From positions 1 through 64,000 of the forward strand of contig JAHLKD010000140.1 in NCBI GenBank assembly GCA_025526935.1: a stretch of 64,000 bases of DNA. Reading direction: 5' to 3'. The notes under the pieces were generated by a model that saw only the letters and a program-made list of their open reading frames with translations, did not search any database and was not told the origin of the DNA. Source of the DNA: Cladochytrium replicatum (lineage: Eukaryota; Chytridiomycota; Chytridiomycetes; Cladochytriales; Cladochytriaceae). Below are positions 1 through 10,224 of the stretch, piece by piece (position 1 is the first letter of the stretch; every line of letters begins with the position of its first letter). The position numbers were made by a program, and so were the translations under genes.

Positions 1-688
1 CTTCACGTTGAAGAGTTTCCACCAGATTCGGGCATGTGGCGCAGCATGTGACACGTTTTGTTTCCCACGGTTGTCTTCACATAGACATCACCTTGGTTTC
101 TGGACACAGCATACCATGAAGAGGTTTCCTTTCGATCTGTTACAGACCAACATGTGTCAACGGCTTTTGAAGAAACCACTTGCGCCAGTTGAATCTGGAT
201 TTTTTGTGTTATATACCCCTATCGTAGCTGGTGTTGCTAGTGCACAAGCTTCCACTCTTTTGTCTTTGGGTTTTGTCATGGAGGATCCCTGATTTTTGCA
301 TTCATCAGCTTGCACTCTCAGTTCCTTGACACTTACCATTAGAACGTTGCTAGTTAGTCTCGTTCACCGCTTCTGCACTTGCATTGTTGTTTAGCTTTGC
401 ACCTGCGCTTTTGCTTGCGATTCCACCACACTGGGGTTTCGTATGTTATGGGCCCATTGTGGTCTACCTTGATCTTTGATCTAGAATGCCTGAAATGGTA
501 CGAGCAGAGTACTCTATCCCTTTGGTCCTTTCTAAATTTCGAAGTCAGTCATATTGGATTGGGGTTGTGTAAGTTTAGTTGTGAACTCCACACGCATTCC
601 TTCTGTTTCTCTATCGTATGTTTTCTTTTTTTGTCTTTTTTGATGAGCGATACATGGTGACCCAGTGTATCGTCTTCGAGGCGGCATC
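1..688. other. no gene recognised
   Basis: I see no open frame with recognisable protein character on either strand. The stretch is T-rich on the plus strand and ends exactly where a solo LTR begins at 689. It may be intergenic sequence or the intron or upstream part of the TPR gene that the LTR truncates, but nothing in the sequence decides this. Confidence 0.5.
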
Positions 689-1102
689 TGTTAAAAACTA
701 GCATATCAGACTGTTTGCTATATGGGTTATCCTTTGGGTTGTCTTTTTTTCTCTTTGACCTGAGAGTTTTTTTGTCAATCCCTCTTCATTCTTATTTATG
801 GACTTGTATTTCATGTATTTATTTCCATGTTTGGCAGGTCCTGTGTGGAGTGATCTTGGCATTTAGTGGGGAATGTGGTGTGGCTTGGTCCTTTGAGTTG
901 ATGTGACCAATGTCTTTGACCACAGCATTCCCTGGTTGCCTGACCAGCTTGGGTGTAGTGTACAGCCTGTCGGAGTATTAGGCATATACGCACCTGGGAG
1001 AACAGGTACTGGGCCAAGAGACGGAACCTGGAGCTGTTGTGCTAGCTACAGTACAGCTAAAGACGCCCTACCGCTGCCAGGAGAAGCCCTTGGTTTTTAA
1101 CA
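689..1102 (+). mobile_element. solo LTR, copy A
   Basis: The 414-bp block begins TGTTAAAAAC and ends GGTTTTTAACA, giving the TG...CA ends of an LTR. Closely similar copies lie at 22152-22627 and 23062-23992. Its last ~95 bp match, in reverse complement and with about two differences, the first ~95 bp of the LTRs of the complete gypsy element at 13801. The rest is unrelated to that element's LTR. The flanks (GCATC left, AATCT right) do not form a target-site duplication, so this copy has probably recombined with another element or lost a flank. It ends at the first recognisable codon of a TPR gene. Confidence 0.8.
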
Positions 1103-1716
1103 AATCTCTTGCAATTAAGATCAGAGTTTATGGTACAAGAAATCATGTGGATGTTGCAACTACCCTAAATAATATGGCCTTGGTTGCAGATTCCTTTGGG
1201 GAATATAACAAAGCAATGCAGCTTCTTCAAGAGTCATTGGCAATTAACATGAAATTGCACGGCAATTGTGAGAATGTAGACCAGGCATCCATACTGGACA
1301 ACATTGGAAACATTGCTTTTTCTCAAGGAGATTTTGAAAAGACAATGCAGTGTTTTGAGGATGAACTTTCCATATTGTTAAAAGTGTATCGTTCAAGAGA
1401 GAGAGAAGAGGTTGCTTCATTACTAGATAATATGGGCTCTGTTGCACAATTTCTTAGTGATTTTAAGAAAGCTATGCAGTATTATGAAGAATCTGTTGCC
1501 ATCAAAATCAAATTGTTGGGGAGTCGTGAACATGTAGAGGTTGCATCAACATTACACAATATGAGCACATGCTTATACAAAATTGGTGATAAACTTGAAT
1601 CAAAGAAGTGTGCAAAAGAAGCGCTAACTATATATTTGTTGCATCATTCAGAAGGAGACCATCACGTCACCTCTCTGAAAAAGTTTCTTTCACAATCATT
1701 TGGAAGCGATCCCTAA
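1103..1716 (+). pseudogene. TPR (kinesin light chain / nephrocystin-3 type) protein, 5' truncated by LTR
   Basis: The open frame encodes about 204 residues made of ~42-residue tetratricopeptide units. Each has the pattern of an A-x-x-L-N-N-M core, then G-E/D-F/Y-x-K-A, then a helix such as ESLAIKIKLLG followed by H-V-x-V-A. This is the TPR_10/TPR_12 type found in kinesin light chains and in large repeat proteins of fungi. About four units are visible and the frame stops at 1714-1716. The frame continues upstream into the solo LTR without a credible start, so the N-terminal part is lost or lies before 689. The first internal ATG is near 1173. Function cannot be stated beyond protein-protein interaction. 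It could still be transcribed from the LTR. Confidence 0.7.
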
Positions 1717-1950
1717 CATGCATTTTGTGTTTTTTGTTTTGCTTTCCGGAAATAGATTAGACACTCATAATTTCATACACTATGGCCTTTTGAAACTGTT
1801 GAATGACACTCAAGAGTTCACCCCCACCACAAGACAGATTGAGACTTCAATTAGTTCTGGTGCTTTTACCTTGAAGAGTAGAATCGAGGAAGTGGACGTT
1901 GCTTGCATTAAATATTGAAATTCATGGATATGCGACGTTAAGAGATCAAA

Positions 1951-2090
1951 CCAAGCTCAATAAATTTGCACCGAGCTCAATAAATTCGCACCAAGCTCAA
2001 TAAATTCACACCAAGCTCAATAAATTTGAACCGAGCTCAATAAATTCGCACCAAGCTCAATAAATTCACACCAAGCTCAATAAATTTGCT
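1951..2090. repeat. 20-bp minisatellite, 7 units
   Basis: Seven head-to-tail 20-bp units with consensus CCAAGCTCAATAAATTCGCA start at 1951, 1971, 1991, 2011, 2031, 2051 and 2071. Units differ at a few fixed positions: CCA or CCG at the start, and TTCGCA, TTCACA, TTTGCA or TTTGAA at the end. Variants recur with a period of three units, giving a 60-bp higher-order repeat. The array begins about 235 bp after the TPR stop codon and shows no coding frame. Confidence 0.95.
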
Positions 2091-2913
2091 AAGGTGAAAT
2101 CATTTGGAGCATCAACATCTGGAGGTCCTTTAACTTCCCTTCAACATCAGGTTTTGCCCACAGTAGGTCCTTTCGCATAAAGACAGGTTTCCTTCCACCA
2201 TTGCAAAGAACACTCGTTTTTGCTCAGAACATTTTCTGTGCACTTCAACGTCAATCCACTCTCTTTCTACCAAATCCAAGGTTCTTAATATGCAAATTTT
2301 GCTTGCATCGTCCATGGATCAGTGGCTCCAACACAGCAGTCCGCTGCTTTTCTACCAGTTTAAAAATGGGATAAGTCCTTTATTGCTCCGTGAAAAAAAC
2401 GCTACTCTCGAATTTGGGAGCCAAGCCCACTGTCGACCCACCACTCGAGATGTGCGTGCCACTCTTTGCCAGCCCTATCCATCACCTTTACGCTACAATC
2501 AAGATTATCCTCGCTACCAATCAAGCACATCCTCATATCCCTTGTAGCCCGAAGTGTCCAAAGCTGATACGCTTGTCCTCGAGTCCTGTTCAGTCCTCTT
2601 GAACATTGATCGCTGTTTAATCCTGTGCATTGTCCACCTCTCATCATTGGCCATTGACGCTCGCTGTTGAGAAACAGCTCCTGCAATCGAAACAGCTTGG
2701 CACATATGCTATGCTCAGATTTGATTGTTGCCTGCTTGCCACTTGTTTTAAGAGATTTCTTTATATTTTTACAAATTTCAGTATATTTGGTTGTTTAGTA
2801 ATGGTTGTCTACAAGTATCATTTTTTCCAATACATGGACTTTAGTTCTTCTCCAACTTGTAATTACCCGGAGGATCCTCGAGAGAGAGAACTCTAGCACG
2901 CCAAGGGAATCAC
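2091..2913. other. no gene recognised
   Basis: Only short overlapping frames without ATG starts or family resemblance are present. I see no repeat or RNA gene here. Confidence 0.4.
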
Positions 2914-3264
2914 TCACATAGGTACAACCATAGCCTGCGCTAAACTGACGCAGCCATATTTCCTTGCCCACTTGACATTGGTGGAAGTATAGGAATGTTC
3001 GGGATGGTGGGTTTCGAGGTAGAGGTTGATCGACTTCGATAAGTCCATGAGCAATTGCATTTCTAGAGAGATGATATTGTGGATGAGGAGAGATTGAACA
3101 TGCTGTCTTCTGAGGTGCAATGTAGTTGTGAATGCTGTTTTGGGATCATCAAGGCTCAGGCCCAGCAGAAAAAGGATCTTGTCACAATCTCTGTTGCTGT
3201 CACCATATGCAGTATCATTGCTCAGTGGCTCTGATATGCAATGCTGGGTGTCAATAAAAGCAAA
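2914..3264 (-). CDS. open exon-like frame, unknown
   Basis: A 116-codon frame is open between an in-frame TAG at 3265-3267 and the stop at 2914. It lacks an early ATG, so if real it would be an internal or terminal exon. The composition is protein-like (for example LLIHNIISLEMQLLMDL followed by charged and polar residues), but I recognise no family. It lies between the minisatellite and NFU1 on the same strand as NFU1. It may equally be chance. Confidence 0.2.
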   Translation of the reverse strand, partial: FAFIDTQHCISEPLSNDTAYGDSNRDCDKILFLLGLSLDDPKTAFTTTLHLRRQHVQSLLIHNIISLEMQLLMDLSKSINLYLETHHPEHSYTSTNVKWARKYGCVSLAQAMVVPM

Positions 3265-3267
3265 CTA

Positions 3268-3824
3268 TTCAGCGCTGATTGTTGCATTACAATGTCATCC
3301 ATGTATGACTTACGGCTGAAGGAGGTGGAGATCATATCTAGCATGTGCTAAAATAGAATCATACAACCAATAAATATCAAACAAACCAAAAATAATCGAA
3401 CCTGCAAATATAAGTCGGCCCATTATGATTAGGAAAGCTCACCAAAGAGGAAAGCTATAACTGTACGAGGAAAGCTATAACTGTACCATGTGATCGATTC
3501 CTGATTGGTGGAAGGATGGCGGATCATGAGGAGGAAGTTCGACAGAATATGTTTCCAATGTGATGGTTCAAAATTTAGAGTGCGACAGGAGTATAATTAG
3601 AGAACAGACCCAGTTCCCTAGCAAGATATACGAAAAACAGACTAATTGCCCTCCAAGACGACCTCAATTAGATTGCGAAAGAGATCTTACCACTCGATAA
3701 CAGGCTGCTTCTCATGCTGTCACCACAAATTGAAGACACCGCATCTCTTGCACAAAGCTTCATCAACGGGTTCGATCGATATATTTAAGTTGAATAGACG
3801 TTGAAGAGGCCCAACATAAAATGT
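3268..3824. other. intergenic; two-copy 20-bp tandem duplication at 3447-3486
   Basis: No gene is seen. A perfect two-copy tandem of GAGGAAAGCTATAACTGTAC occupies 3447-3486. The right end is the 3' flank of NFU1. Confidence 0.5.
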
Positions 3825-4743
3825 TCAATCACGCAATTCAGACTGCGAGAGCTTGGACTCCAACTTGGAAAGCTCCTTTTGGCTTACTGCGTCCAGTTCA
3901 TCCAGGACCTGCCAAAAGGTAAGTCAGCTATCAATCAAAACTATATTGACGCAAAATGATTACCTGCTCAACGCCCTCGACTTCAGGAATATAGTGCTTA
4001 AAATAGGAAAACAAAGTTAGGTGACGACAAAGTTTAAACAGTTGTCAATTACCATGAGCATGTTTTCAATTCCCGTCTTCAGCGTGACCACAGACGAATC
4101 ACATGTCCTGCATGATCCCTTCAGCTTCAACAACACGATCCCATTCTCAAAACCCTTGTACTCCACATCCCCACCATCCTCCTGAATCGTCGGCCTGATC
4201 CTCGTGTCCAACAACTCCTTGATCATCGCAACTGTTTCCGAGTCCTCAGGCAAGATCGTTGTGTCGCTCTGCACCGCACTCGAGTCCTCGACGACAAGTT
4301 TCCCCGATGCGAAGAAGTCCATGATGGATGCGTAGATCTCAGGCTTCATGAGCTGCCACGCGGCATCGGTGTCCTTTGTGACGGTCACGAAGTCCGGGCC
4401 GAACATGATGGAGCGCACGCCGTCGATGCGGAAGAGGCTTTTCGCTAGTGGGGATGCCATGGAGTCGCGTGGAGTTGTAAATTCGAGTGTCTGGTTTCCG
4501 GAGAGGACTGAAACACCTGGTTTGAATTTGAGTGAGTCGGCATTCGGGGTGGACTCTGTTTGGATGAACATCGAACGGACTGCAGAAAGAGGGAAAATTA
4601 GTACCAGAAACACGACACGAACGGCACGTACTCTGTGCGAATCTTGCAGCTGCAGAGGACGGAATCTGCGATCTCATTGAGGTGACATTTTGCAGGATCG
4701 AAGGAGTTCTGAGGAAGCGCAGGTTTCTCAGTGCTGAATGCAT
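3825..4743 (-). CDS. NFU1: mitochondrial iron-sulfur cluster scaffold NFU1
   Basis: Four exons, complement(3825-3908, 3964-3996, 4053-4579, 4632-4743), give 251 residues with no leftover bases. The ATG at 4743 opens a basic, serine-rich presequence of about 35 residues, as expected for import into mitochondria. It is followed by the Nfu N-terminal domain ([16 protein letters not shown]...) and a C-terminal NifU-like domain with the cluster-binding CxxC in GSCRTCDSS. The short third exon supplies [11 protein letters not shown], a strongly conserved Nfu segment, and supports the splice choices. Nfu1 passes [4Fe-4S] clusters to late acceptors such as lipoyl synthase and respiratory enzymes. The gene looks intact. 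NCS-1 follows upstream on the same strand, with only ~170 bp between the genes. Confidence 0.93.
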
Positions 4744-4917
4744 GTTTTGTAATGTTGAATGGCTTGGACGTGAGGGTGATGTGGTTAATAAAGCTATGTT
4801 AAGATATTCCGAAGATTGGTAGATTTTCTAGTTAAGAATAAGCGAAACAAGGCATACGAGAAGAATAATACGTATAAATGGCACATCCTTGACCGAAAGA
4901 TGTTCCGTCACGCGAAA

Positions 4918-5826
4918 TCAGACCAACCCTTCATAAAGAGACAGGGCATTGATTATAGATGGATCTTTTTTCGATCCTTCCCTAAACTCCTCCATCGTCA
5001 GCTTTCCATCTTGATCCTAAACAACAAACTTCAACCAAAAGCATAACACCGGACGGAGATATCTCACCAAATCCATAACATCGAAGATCTTTGCAGAAGA
5101 AGCAGCAAAAATTCTAATCAGTTACGCACAGAGTAAGAAGTTTTGGAACAGAACCTTTTGGACTCTTTTCTCTGGGGTATCCTCATCTTCCGGCAACTTA
5201 ACCATACTTCCGACCATCCGGTAAATTGCCTGCACTATTGCAAGCATCTCGTCTCGAGATATGTACCCGTCATTGTCAATATCGTACAGCTGGAATGCCC
5301 CTGAAAAACCCCGAGAGAAAGCAGCGTTGTCAGCTTCCCTTCCGGCACAAACCAATGCAGCGGAATGCCTCACAAATTAGTTTTTCTTCAAGTCGACCTC
5401 GACTTGTAACACTCAGCGCACATATGAATTCTTTAAAATCGATTGTGCCGTTCTTATTCCCATCGAACACGTTGAACACAAAGTCTGCGAAATGCGACGA
5501 GTCGCCAAACGGGAAGAATTGCTTGTAAATTTTCTGGAATTCCGCTTTGTCGAGGATTCCGGACGGGCAGTCTCTCAGAAACCCCTTGTACCTGCATCAA
5601 GTTACGGGATAGCGGGTGAGCCTGGATGATGTATGACGGGTTTTTTAAGGTGGATGCAGCTATAGCTATTCCGTACCATGACTGTAGTTCCTTCTTGTCG
5701 ACTGCACGGAGGTAGTGATTTATCTTCTTACTGAATAACTTTGTGAATGGGCTTGAACTTACAGTAGGTGCAGCGTTCGAGCTCTGAGAGCTGTTCTGGT
5801 GTCAACTTGGAGTTTGCTTTCCCCAT
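4918..5826 (-). CDS. NCS1: neuronal calcium sensor 1 / frequenin
   Basis: Six exons, complement(4918-5016, 5068-5088, 5155-5300, 5374-5591, 5677-5701, 5763-5826), join to exactly 190 residues, the usual NCS-1 length. The product starts MGKANSKLT, a myristoylation signal (Gly2, Ser6), and carries EF-hands. Clear calcium loops are [26 protein letters not shown] and [13 protein letters not shown]; the first EF-hand region is degenerate, as in the family. In fungi the protein binds and activates phosphatidylinositol 4-kinase (Pik1/Stt4 type) and links calcium to membrane traffic. Two exons are only 25 and 21 nt, and the donor after exon 4 is GTTCTG, a weak GT site. The gene appears intact. Confidence 0.95.
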
Positions 5827-5963
5827 TTCGTTTCTCTAGATGGTGGGGTTTGGCGTCTTTCGGGTTCTGTGCAACGGTGTTGCCGCAGCACGCGTTCACA
5901 AACTACATGAATGTCTTTGCCTTCTGCGTACAAAGTGCGATTTCTTGCCGTCTCGGTTTGGCT

Positions 5964-6239
5964 CTAAAATTCCATCTTCAAGACTCTTTCCACAAGGATG
6001 TACCCGAAATTGTAGACGGATACCTCTTCAATGTGAACGGCGAGCCCGACGAGCCCGCGCACCAAGGAGTACACTGGTTCACCGATCCGGCTTTCAACCG
6101 CACGGCAACGGCTATGGCCGTCGGATGCTTTGATAGACGATGCGTCGTATGGGAGTTTTGAGACAGATTCTACAAAGGCACGTGGAGCCACTAACAGCGT
6201 CGTGCTCTTGATTGAATCATACTGAACTCGTGGTGGCAT
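5964..6239 (-). CDS. hypothetical protein, 91 residues
   Basis: A single ATG-to-stop frame (ATG at 6237-6239) lies just upstream of NCS-1 on the same strand. No domain, signal peptide or membrane segment is evident. The plus-strand frames here are of similar length, so coding status is doubtful. It could be 5' leader sequence of NCS-1. Confidence 0.2.
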   Translation of the reverse strand: MPPRVQYDSIKSTTLLVAPRAFVESVSKLPYDASSIKASDGHSRCRAVESRIGEPVYSLVRGLVGLAVHIEEVSVYNFGYILVERVLKMEF

Positions 6240-7223
6240 AGCTGGATACGGCAGGGTCGGGATCTGCTGACAGCGTCAAGGGATTGGAACTGCATATTTT
6301 TGGATTTGAAAGGAACATAGAATACATAGAGCATGAAGAATTTGACTGGGTGTGGGTACCCTCACACTTTTCATATATTCTGACCTATGCACTGAAACCA
6401 GAGAATTAAAGAAACAGCAGACAGAGGACAAAGACAAGCCTGTAGATATAATCAATGTGGATCGTCTGCCGGCAGACGACGATATGAGTGATGCAGACAG
6501 CATGTAGAACAGACTCATTTGTGACAAAGGTAGAGTGGTGCCTCCAATGCTTGATGAATTCAATGAGGTGCAAATGAGGATACAATTGTTGGGATGGATA
6601 TTGAGGAGGAGCACCTGCCGACCATACAAAAGAAGCAGTGGCTGTAAACGGAATACCTGATGGTTCAAATGACTTTATTTGCGGTTTGCAATGCAATTGG
6701 TTTGTTCACGCTTATTGTGAGTTTTGAGAAGTTAGGAAATTACAATAAAATCCAACCCAGTACTGACCGATAGGAATCGAGGTCCTTCGTGAGTGGTTGA
6801 GATTGAGTTTCACTGGATCAAAATGTGGAGATTCGAGACAAGATTCAAAACAGATTCAAGGTCAAGACATCTTAAAACCAACAACTGCGCCAAAATGCCA
6901 AGGTATTCTAGCCACAGTGCGGTTGTCCTTATCCCTCGATATCCAACATTCCCTCTCAACTTAAGTTTTCTTCATGAAAGTTTTGTTTAGAAAAGAAAAA
7001 GAACTTGCAGTGTAAAATATATCAAAAGATTCATACCGACTAACCTATACCCTTTCAGTATTTGGGTATGTCAACTTTGTTGTGAATTCTGAACTCCATT
7101 TGTTTGTATTTCAGACAAACTTTAGTTTAAGGGGAACATGGGATGGAATGTGCAGGATTTTATGTTGGGGAAAATTCTAGCACTTTGGATTGACTTGAAA
7201 GCAGAGCTCATGCCGCTCAATAC
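6240..7223. other. intergenic with repeat debris
   Basis: No intact gene is visible. Short broken frames at 6280-6700 resemble worn transposon sequence, but I cannot assign a family. The right part holds one copy of a dispersed direct repeat (6872-6948) and then the target site of a MITE. Confidence 0.35.
6872..6948. repeat. dispersed direct repeat, copy 1 (copy 2 at 7951-8028)
   Basis: The ~77-bp stretch running from TTAAAACCAACAACTGCGCC to ATATCCAACA matches 7951-8028 at roughly 80 percent in direct orientation. The two copies flank the MITE at 7224-7731 but are not its target duplication. They may be remnants of one older element or a tandem duplication that the MITE later entered. Confidence 0.6.
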
Positions 7224-7731
7224 TAAGGATCGGCAGGTTTTCAGGGTCTTTCCCGTCGGGTTCAGTTCCATTGACAAAATGTACCTGACCCGTTTTCAGG
7301 ATAGTTTTTCAGGTCGGATCAGAAGCAAAAACCTTATTGGGTCGAGCTTTAGACCCGTGTAAAACCCGATCTCATGAGAAAAGATAGAAAGAAGCCATTT
7401 GTATTTTTCTATCCACCTGGACACTTTCCAAGATGACAATCGACATTTTGTTTCAATTTTTTCATTCACAACAGACCTCGAGAGCTGCACTTTCTGTCCA
7501 TGCAGACACTTTCCAAGAAGACCCAATCGAGATTTTGTTTTACCTTCTTCTAGTCCAAGTTAAAACGCAAAACGGACAGGGTCAGGGTCGGGTACAGGTT
7601 TCGATAACTGCAGATCCAGGTTTGGCACTGCTACCAGCAGTGACCCGGTGCCCAGACATACACGACCCGACATTCGGGTTTTTTCAGGTTGACTTTCTAA
7701 CCCAGACCTGACGCGGACCGGCCGAACCTTA
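7224..7731 (-). mobile_element. hAT-type MITE, copy 1
   Basis: The 508-bp element has inverted ends TAAGGATCGGCAGG and (reverse complement) TAAGGTTCGGCCGG. It is flanked by the near-perfect 8-bp duplication CTCAATAC / TTCAATAC (7216-7223 and 7732-7739). Eight-base duplications are the hAT superfamily signature. A second copy, in opposite orientation, lies at 23270-23790. Neither encodes a transposase, so both are non-autonomous. Internal C- and G-rich runs (GGGTC / GACCC) could fold. Confidence 0.88.
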
Positions 7732-8578
7732 TTCAATACATCCGAAGTTCTTCCACCAAATCCTTCATTTTCCAAAACCCAACACAACTGATAGTGTGGC
7801 AATTCCTTCTGTTTTCAATATCTTTGTTCAGTAATATGTAAAACTCAGAAGGTATACATATATTGGGGTAATATGAAATCCTACACTTATCAGAATTGGG
7901 GCATTCAGCATTCGAACTTTGGATTTCAGACTGATGAGACTCTTAATCTGTTAAAACCTACCACTGAGCCAAAATACCAAGTTATTCTAGCCATAGTGTC
8001 ACTTGCTCTTATCCCTTGATATCGAACAAGACAGGTCGGTGTTATTTAGATAACAAAAACTGAATACAAGAAAGAGAAAAAGGAAGCATTTATAGCGGAA
8101 CATTTCCAATACAGGAACATTTATAAAAATCAGAAGTAAATCTGAATAAAACCATTTCGAAGCAATTTTTCAAGGAAGATATAGAATGGTAATGAAAGTC
8201 CACAAACATTAAACAAGAATAACATTAAAAATGAAAACTCTTTAATCCAAATTTGGCAATAGCCAGTGACCTGAACAAAGACATTTCAAACTCAAGGAAG
8301 ATAAGAATATTCATGAAATTCCGGAAACACTAAACAAGAAAAAACATCAAGCATAGAAGTTTGTTTATCCAAATTGTTGGATTATGAACATTACAGGACT
8401 CAATTGCTACAGTCACTTCAATTGATATTGATGGAGAGAGGTCACCATCCCACCTTCCACTGCCTACATCCATGAGGCTCCACAAGCATGTCTCACCAGC
8501 TTCTGTCCCTACTGCCAACCACAATTCATCTAATTAAGTTTCAGTATAACAAAATTAGAAAAAAACTTTTTTAGTTGG
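7732..8578. other. intergenic, A-rich
   Basis: No supported gene. The second copy of the 77-bp direct repeat is at 7951-8028. A short minus-strand frame at 8330-8524 has some protein character but no recognisable family. Confidence 0.35.
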
Positions 8579-8770
8579 CCTCAGTGAGGTGTAGAATGTA
8601 GATCGTGTTCTACGCGTAAAGAAGGTACATATAGGAATAGCAAGTTACCCATAGCCCCACCTATACACCAGCCTGGAATCACAAACTTCCACAGCACTGA
8701 TGTAGCAAGAAAACCAAAAGGTTTTTAACCCACCACATGCTCCCAATAAGCCTGCCACCGTTACCCAAAC
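8579..8770. repeat. inverted repeat arm, left (partner 11573-11750)
   Basis: This ~190-bp arm begins CCTCAGTGAGG and ends near TTACCCAAAC. Its reverse complement aligns at roughly 80 percent with 11573-11750. Conserved blocks include GATTCCAGGCTGG, TTGCTATTCC, ACCTTCTTTA and GAACACGATCTACA. The two arms enclose about 2.8 kb with the velvet gene. The arms do not carry matching target duplications, so they may be two separate copies of one dispersed sequence. Confidence 0.75.
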
Positions 8771-8930
8771 ACGGAAAGAGACCCAAGCAAGGACACACTG
8801 ATAAGCAAGATAAGAAGAATACAAGAAATACTCCAGCACGGGCAGCTGGGTACAAAGGCAGGAAAGAAACAAGACTCAAGAGGAGAAAGAAAAAGACAGA
8901 ACTGTTACCTGGATGGTATCCCCCAACTAA

Positions 8931-9423
8931 GTAGTCGAATTCAATTTGCCCGCAAGTTCCCCGTGATACCTTTGTGGTGGAGATGTCGTCAGTTACTATT
9001 TGTGCATCACTGTTTCCGTGGACTTCCTGTGACTTAATGCCCACAAATTCGCAATTCTCAAAGACGCGCACAATCTCTCTTTGTTCCGCACTAGCTTCGT
9101 CTCGAGCTCCCTGGTGCTCTGCTCTTTCGCTTGCATCAGGTCGTTGAGCGACCACTCCTGGATTGTCCTGAGATCCACCCTGTTTCAGCGTATTTGACGT
9201 TGGATATCTCCAGTTTGATCTGTCGCAGCTCCTCCTTTGCAGAGTCTTTGTGTCGGTTGCTTTTCTCTACTTGTTCCTCCGAGTGACTGATCTGGTCCCT
9301 CAAACTTTTCAGCGTTGCTTCGTCACTGGGATGTCCTTGAGTCTCTCCTGCATGGTGTGTCATGGTTTGAGTACTCAGTGAACAGCTCTTCGAAGCTCTT
9401 GCAGAACTTTTGCAATGGATCAC
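8931..9423 (-). pseudogene. fragment encoding a coiled-coil segment
   Basis: The minus strand reads a charged heptad-like stretch (SLRDQISHSEEQVEKSNRHK...) that continues with a frame change near 9180 into QAKEQSTRELETKLVRNKER. It ends in a Cys-Gly segment before a plausible GTAACA donor at about 8906. Continuity needs at least one splice or frame change, and no start is evident. I cannot assign a family. It looks like the remains of a spliced gene with a coiled coil. Confidence 0.35.
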
Positions 9424-10224
9424 TTTGATTTTTGAACCACATTATGGATTCACTCAGATTTTTCCAAAGTGGGCTTCTTGCAAGAGAACAGTTTGTGATT
9501 CCTGAAACACTTGCTCTACAAGAAATAGTTGCAGCTCATGCAATATTAAATTGTTTACAATGGAGTTGAAGGGCATCAGATTTCCCAGAACAGGGCGTTT
9601 CTTGCTGTTACTATCTGCTAGATGGCAGCTGACAATATCATTCGGCAGTTTACTTGACTATTCGAAGACTGATACAGCCGGTGGAACAAGATGGTTCTCC
9701 AATCCAGAAGCTGTCCCCCATTTCCGTTATTCATCCAAAACTGCAGGAAAAATCAAAGTCGACATGCTTTTGGTTGTTTTTTTTTGGATGCATGCTCCAT
9801 TTCCAATTAGAGTGCTGTTTACCCCACCGCTGATCTGCAAATCTGATCCATTGGTGAGCTCCATTTGACACTAATACTGTCGCCCACTTCCGCCTAATTG
9901 CAATCTTCCAGATCCATCCATAAGATTGGTCATGTGTCGATCTGTGTGCCTCCACATGCACACAGCGATCCTAAAATCTTTGACGAATTAAGATCTGTTC
10001 TGATGCCGCGCGAGTTGATGCAGTTTAAGAGCCCTCAACGTTCCGGTAGCCGCCTGAGTTCAGCCACTGCTGTTTGCCGAGGTGTGGATCAACTGATAAA
10101 ATATTGGTCACCATTACTGTCCACGCCCCCGGGCCGACCACGGTAAGGGTCCAGCAACCCACTCCTCAATAATACATTTTGGTTTTGCCATCGAGTTCTT
10201 CGGTAGTGTGGCCAGCTAGCCCAT
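9424..10224. other. no gene recognised (upstream of velvet gene)
   Basis: Short frames only. The last part should hold the velvet promoter, but I see no clear motif. Confidence 0.4.

Noticed and set aside
689-1102. Target-site duplication around solo LTR copy A
   Set aside because: The flanking five bases differ (GCATC versus AATCT), so no duplication is claimed.
1951-2090. CRISPR-like array
   Set aside because: Units are 20 bp head-to-tail without spacers, in a eukaryotic genome; it is a minisatellite.
6872-6948. tRNA-derived SINE
   Set aside because: The reverse complement has an A-box-like TTGGCGCAGTTGTTGG, but I find no credible B box at the right distance and no terminal tail.
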